64,000 nt of DNA. Source: Rotaria sordida (Eukaryota > Rotifera > Eurotatoria > Philodinida > Philodinidae). This document shows positions 60,288 to 64,000 of this stretch, one piece after another. The first letter of the stretch is position 1. Each line of letters opens with the position of its first letter. Position numbers and translations under genes: made by a program. The stretch spans positions 1-64,000 of the forward strand of contig CAJNOL010000608.1 in the NCBI GenBank assembly GCA_905250125.1, read 5' to 3'. The notes beneath the pieces were generated by a model. That model had not been told where the DNA came from. It was given only the letters and a program-made list of their open reading frames with translations, and searched no databases.

Positions 60288-62012
60288 TTAATTTGTTTTA
60301 GGATAGTTATTAACAATACTACGTTGTCCACCACTAAAACCACTATTTTCTGTTGTATTGTATTGGTCTCGTTTACCACAATCAGGACAAAGAATTTCAG
60401 GACCATCAGTAAGAAAACCTCGGCCAACAAGTGAACTTCGACAACGTTGACATACAAAACAATCATTATGCCAATGACGATCTTCAAATGATATATAACG
60501 TGTACCACCAACACCTATCGAACATAATTAAAAAAAAATTATTATTATTATTATAAAGAATATTTCTTTTTTTTTATTTTACCAGTTATTGGTTTACTGC
60601 ATGCAAAACATTTTTTAGCAAAAAGACGAGCAAAACAATCAGCACAATAAGGATGATCATCTCGTGATGTAAATCGTTGACCAGCTAATGAATTTTTACA
60701 ATGTGTACAAGTAAAACATTCACGATGCCTAAAGAAAATATTTTTTTCCAAGAGAAAAATTGACTAGCTGATTTAGAAAAGTATACCATGGTTGATTTTT
60801 GTACGTAACACCGCCTTGGGCAATAACCTATGTTGTTTTTAAAAAAAATGTTATTAAAAAGATAAAAACAAAATAACGAAAATAGAACTAAAAAAAGGAA
60901 GCTTTTGTCCTTATTTATATTTAATACCTTAAGGCAACGAGTACATTTCGTTGCAAAATTTTCTTCATAACATGGAACACAATAACTTTTTTGATCTTTT
61001 GGAATAAAACTTTTTGTTCCAATAGGTTGTGAACATGCAACACAAGTAAAGCAATGTTCATGAAATTGTTGTCCACGATATTCAAGTTTTTTAGTTCCTA
61101 AAAAGAACAAAACAAAACATAAATTTTTATATTAGTATTGAAAATTCGTTTCTTTTTTTTTTTTTTTTGTTCTTTACCTGGTTTAAATATTTGATTACAT
61201 TTATCGCAACGTGAAGCAAATTGTTGATTATAACATTCACCACAATAAAGTTGTTCATTTTTACAACCAAATGGTTTATCAATAAGTGGTGTTTTACACA
61301 TTGAACAAAAAAAACATTTTTCATGCCAATGACGATCTTTATATGAAAGATCCTTTTGAACAAAAAAAAAATTATATATATATATTTCTTGTAAATACTA
61401 ACTTTTGAATCAGTACCAATTTTTCGTCGACATTCTTCACATGTATTAGCAAAACGATCTTCATAACATTTAATACAATATGGATGTTCATCTTTAAGTA
61501 TATATCGTGAGCCAGATAAATTTCTTTCACAATAATAACATGAAAATTGTTCTGGACCGGTACTACCATATGAAGTATATGGATGTGATGAGTGACCATT
61601 AGTTATTCGAGCATTCATATTCAATGATCGATTATAATCTCCGTCAGCATTGCTATAAATAACCTAAAAAAAGGCAAAAAAACAATAACGTAAATACATT
61701 ATTTTCGTTTAATGCTATTTATCAAAATAGATCCTTATGTGCAATTTTCTCTATCATATCTTCTTGTATATCATCAAATAATATCTTTATCTAACTGTCA
61801 TCTGCAGAAAATATGTATTATACTCGCATTACAGCACATTTACGTTGTTATAAAGATGGCATAGAGTAAATTCTTATGTTTGTTATTCTTTCTGAGACAA
61901 GTAAAAAAAAAGAACGATGCTTGATTAGCATATGGTTTATTTTTTGTTCTAATTTAGAAAATGAAAAATGAACTATAAAAAAAATACTAACTTGATCTTG
62001 GTCGTCTTCCAT
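60288..62012 (-). CDS. Four-and-a-half LIM domain protein (FHL)
   Basis: FHL proteins are LIM-only scaffolds at the cytoskeleton and in the nucleus of muscle and other cells. Seven exons, in transcript order 61992-62012, 61403-61663, 61178-61352, 60928-61097, 60787-60827, 60583-60728 and 60288-60514, splice in frame to 346 residues. After a polar N-terminal extension of about 50 residues comes the half LIM finger (CYYCERNLSGSRYILKDEH). Four full LIM domains follow, with FHL-specific blocks DLSYKDRHWHEKCF, PIGTKSFIPKD, GVTYKNQPWHRECF and GGTRYISFEDRHWHNDCF, and GRGFLTDGPEILCPDCGKRD at the end. All zinc-ligand positions I can check are present. It is longer than FHL2 (279 residues) because of both extensions. 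The first exon codes only seven residues (MEDDQDQ); another upstream exon may exist at 63943-64000. Closest in pattern to FHL2 and insect Limpet; one-to-one orthology is not claimed. Confidence 0.95.
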
Positions 62013-62880
62013 ATTTTAATAATTTTTTTGATTTTTAAATGAAGTAATGCACAATAATGATTGTAATAATGATAGTAAGCGATGATCAGGATAACAATCA
62101 CATTGTGTGAGTCGACAACTCACAGGGACATGCAGACATGCACGTTGACTCTATCTGTACTTCGTTATAATATATGAGAGAAAGAAAATATAGAACTATT
62201 TGTCGTTCTTTTTTTGTTCTATTTGAGTTTATCTGTTCTCTTTTTCTTTGTCCTTTTTTTTTTTTTTCGAAGTGTTATCGGACGAGTCAGCGAAAGAAAG
62301 ATCTAGTCGTAGTAGCGTAGTAATAATAGAATAGAAAGAGAAAAAAAAAGCGAACGATGTGTCGACAAACTATGATAAGGTAGGGACCAAAAGAAAAAAG
62401 TCAAAGGGACCAGCTATGTTTAGCTCGCATGCAAATAGAACATTCAAGCATGTTGAGACTCAGAGAGAGAGAAAGAGAAAGAGAAAGAAAGAAAGAAAGA
62501 AAGAAAGAAACGAGTAGGAGCGCAATGAATGCAAAAAGAAAGAATGAGACACGCTAAATCTTTGTGACGATATTGCATCTCTTTCTTTTTCGCACACCCA
62601 TGTGATGTTTGATAAGACGAAATTCTTGCTCACGGCAGAAAGAATGAATATGGTCACCTATTCTCTCTTTATGTTTTAGATTTGCTGCATACTATCGTTT
62701 GTGTATAAAGGAGTGCGGTCACTCGACATTTTTTTCTTTTTTCGTTTGTATGTCTATAGACGTTATTATAGTAGAAGTACCACCAGCAGTCATTCGAAGA
62801 CATAAAAATGAAAAACGATGAAGCAAAATAATAACATTCCCGACATACTTCGAGCTATTGTCTAGATGGATTTACGGAAG

Positions 62881-62911
<31 letters not shown>

Positions 62912-63942
62912 AAGCAATTCTTTTCTTTTGATCATAGCTTAAAATATAAAACAAAAGAAATGCAATTTATAAGAGGATATTTAGGCATAATATATTCGAT
63001 AAAGAAAAAAAACGAATGAACAATACATTGTTATCACAATAGATGAAATTAGTATAATATCAAATATCGATATGATGATGATTGGCTGATTTATATATTT
63101 GAATTATGAATATAATTTATTTGCTCTTCAATATTGTCTAAGTGTCAAGTATTAAGTAAAAAGAAAAAAAAAAAAATTCGAAAAAATGTTCTGCGTACAT
63201 CGAACTTTGTGGTTTATATTAAATACATATATTTGTCAAATGAAAAAAAAAAAAAAAAAAGAAAGTTAAATCATAATATTATGTTTTACTTGTTCTCAAT
63301 TTAGAAACAAGTAAAATTACAGACAGATAAAATTTATGCGGTTTTTTCTTTCTTCTTATTGATATATGTATGTGAAATAAATTTTAGATTGAATAATAAA
63401 ATGATTGTCAATAGACAGAGTAATAAAATAAAATGTATTTCTACTGATAGGATATAAATGAAGAGTAAATATTTTGATAACATTGGGGAAGTTTTATGAA
63501 TACAATCAGATATTTATTGAAACTATGTAGATAACTTTTTTTTTTTCTCTTCTATTTTATGTATCAAGAAAATTGAATTATTTCGAATGTTATACTACAT
63601 AGTTACTATCATTGTGGATATATGTATAATACTAATTTCAAACATCATGGATAGTAATATATTATGAAATTATCAAAAAAAAAGAAAAAAAACGAAAAGC
63701 TTTCTCATGAATACGTTCAATTTTAAATTTCATATGAAACCATTGTAATGAGAATAGTCTTACTAGGTATTATGAGTGATCATGTGATAATTAAACTTAT
63801 TTGAATCATAGTCTTAATTTTTTCTTTTTAAATCAATCTAATAATTGAGTGTTCGTATATCTGATAATATCTATTATTTGATTAGTATCATTTTCTATGA
63901 CTAATTATCTTTTTTTTTAATCAAAATTAAAATTTAACAAAC
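62013..63942. other. Upstream region of the FHL gene
   Basis: About 62090-62800 is richer in G+C with purine tracts and is a likely promoter area for the seven-residue first exon. The remainder is AT-rich with poly(A) runs (62880-62907, 63243-63260). No gene supported. If the exon at 63943-64000 belongs to FHL, all of this is intron in the long isoform. Confidence 0.35.
62461..62511 (+). repeat. GA / GAAA purine microsatellite
   Basis: GAGA units passing into about seven GAAA units upstream of the FHL first exon. Confidence 0.8.
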
Positions 63943-64000
63943 CTTTTCACTTCGTCGATCATCTCCACCGAAATTTTGTCTGGAAATAGGACGTTCATTA
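63943..64000 (-). CDS. Partial exon at window edge, probably upstream FHL exon
   Basis: On the minus strand, a less AT-rich segment ends in AAAAG followed by GTTTGTT, a donor form. One frame reads NERPISRQNFGGDDRRSEK and ends on a whole codon, so it joins in phase 0 to the FHL exon beginning VIYSNADGDYNR at 61663. A second frame is also open (starting with an ATG), so the frame is not certain. It may instead belong to another gene beyond the window. Confidence 0.45.

Noticed and set aside
59817-60291. Several frames of Lys/Glu/Arg or Phe/Leu/Ser
   Set aside because: Products of poly(A), GA and GAA tracts.
1-64000. tRNA or rRNA genes, CRISPR arrays
   Set aside because: I saw no A/B box pair with a cloverleaf, no rRNA-like block and no regularly spaced direct repeats of CRISPR form. 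A covariance-model scan would be the decisive test.
1-64000. LTR elements, retroviruses or Polinton-like copies
   Set aside because: No direct long terminal repeats, reverse transcriptase, integrase core or capsid-like frames were recognised; all mobile sequences I could classify are plain DNA transposons or foldbacks.

Overview
This is AT-rich animal nuclear DNA with GT-AG introns. It encodes a laminin beta chain, a TMC channel, a nuclear receptor, an FHL-type LIM protein, ninjurin and cytohesin, so it is metazoan. Most introns are about 50-70 nt, DNA transposon remnants are abundant, and several start codons sit just behind a strong splice acceptor. This fits a rotifer, perhaps a bdelloid, but that placement is an inference held with modest confidence.

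Layout. 1-7070: the 3' half of MRPL12, then a five-exon TMC-like gene on the same strand, both with foldback repeats in long introns. 7071-11128: a dispersed repeat arm, an unidentified pseudogene and a foldback element. 11129-12277: GFER/ALR (+) and ninjurin (-), tail to tail. 12278-22430: no complete gene; a roughly 4 kb DDE transposon relic with ~480 bp inverted ends carries a nested ~1.0 kb hAT-type element with a perfect 8-bp target duplication. 22431-30085: a complete 18-exon laminin beta gene. 30086-36710: AT-rich spacer with a piggyBac-like MITE and a weak small gene candidate. 36711-40559: a ten-exon nuclear receptor with a very long C-terminal extension. 40560-51944: a transposon graveyard (foldbacks, hAT relic, a FLYWCH-bearing element, a pseudogene and a ~1.5 kb foldback). 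51945-54824: cytohesin. 55204-59359: the proteasome ubiquitin receptor Rpn10/PSMD4, with a Tc1/mariner relic in its third intron. 60288-62012: an FHL protein (-), probably with a further upstream exon at the window edge.

The host genes are unrelated housekeeping, matrix and signalling genes with intact reading frames; exon phases close in every complete model. I saw no new enzymatic or defence system and no recognisable retrovirus, LTR or Polinton copy. The unusual feature is the number of long inverted-repeat (foldback) elements. They form at least three families with copies inside the window, two lie inside transcribed introns, and several elements are nested or abutting. Secondary points are the splice acceptors placed just before start codons (possible spliced-leader sites), alternative first exons for cytohesin and FHL, and an orphan exon-like island upstream of ninjurin.
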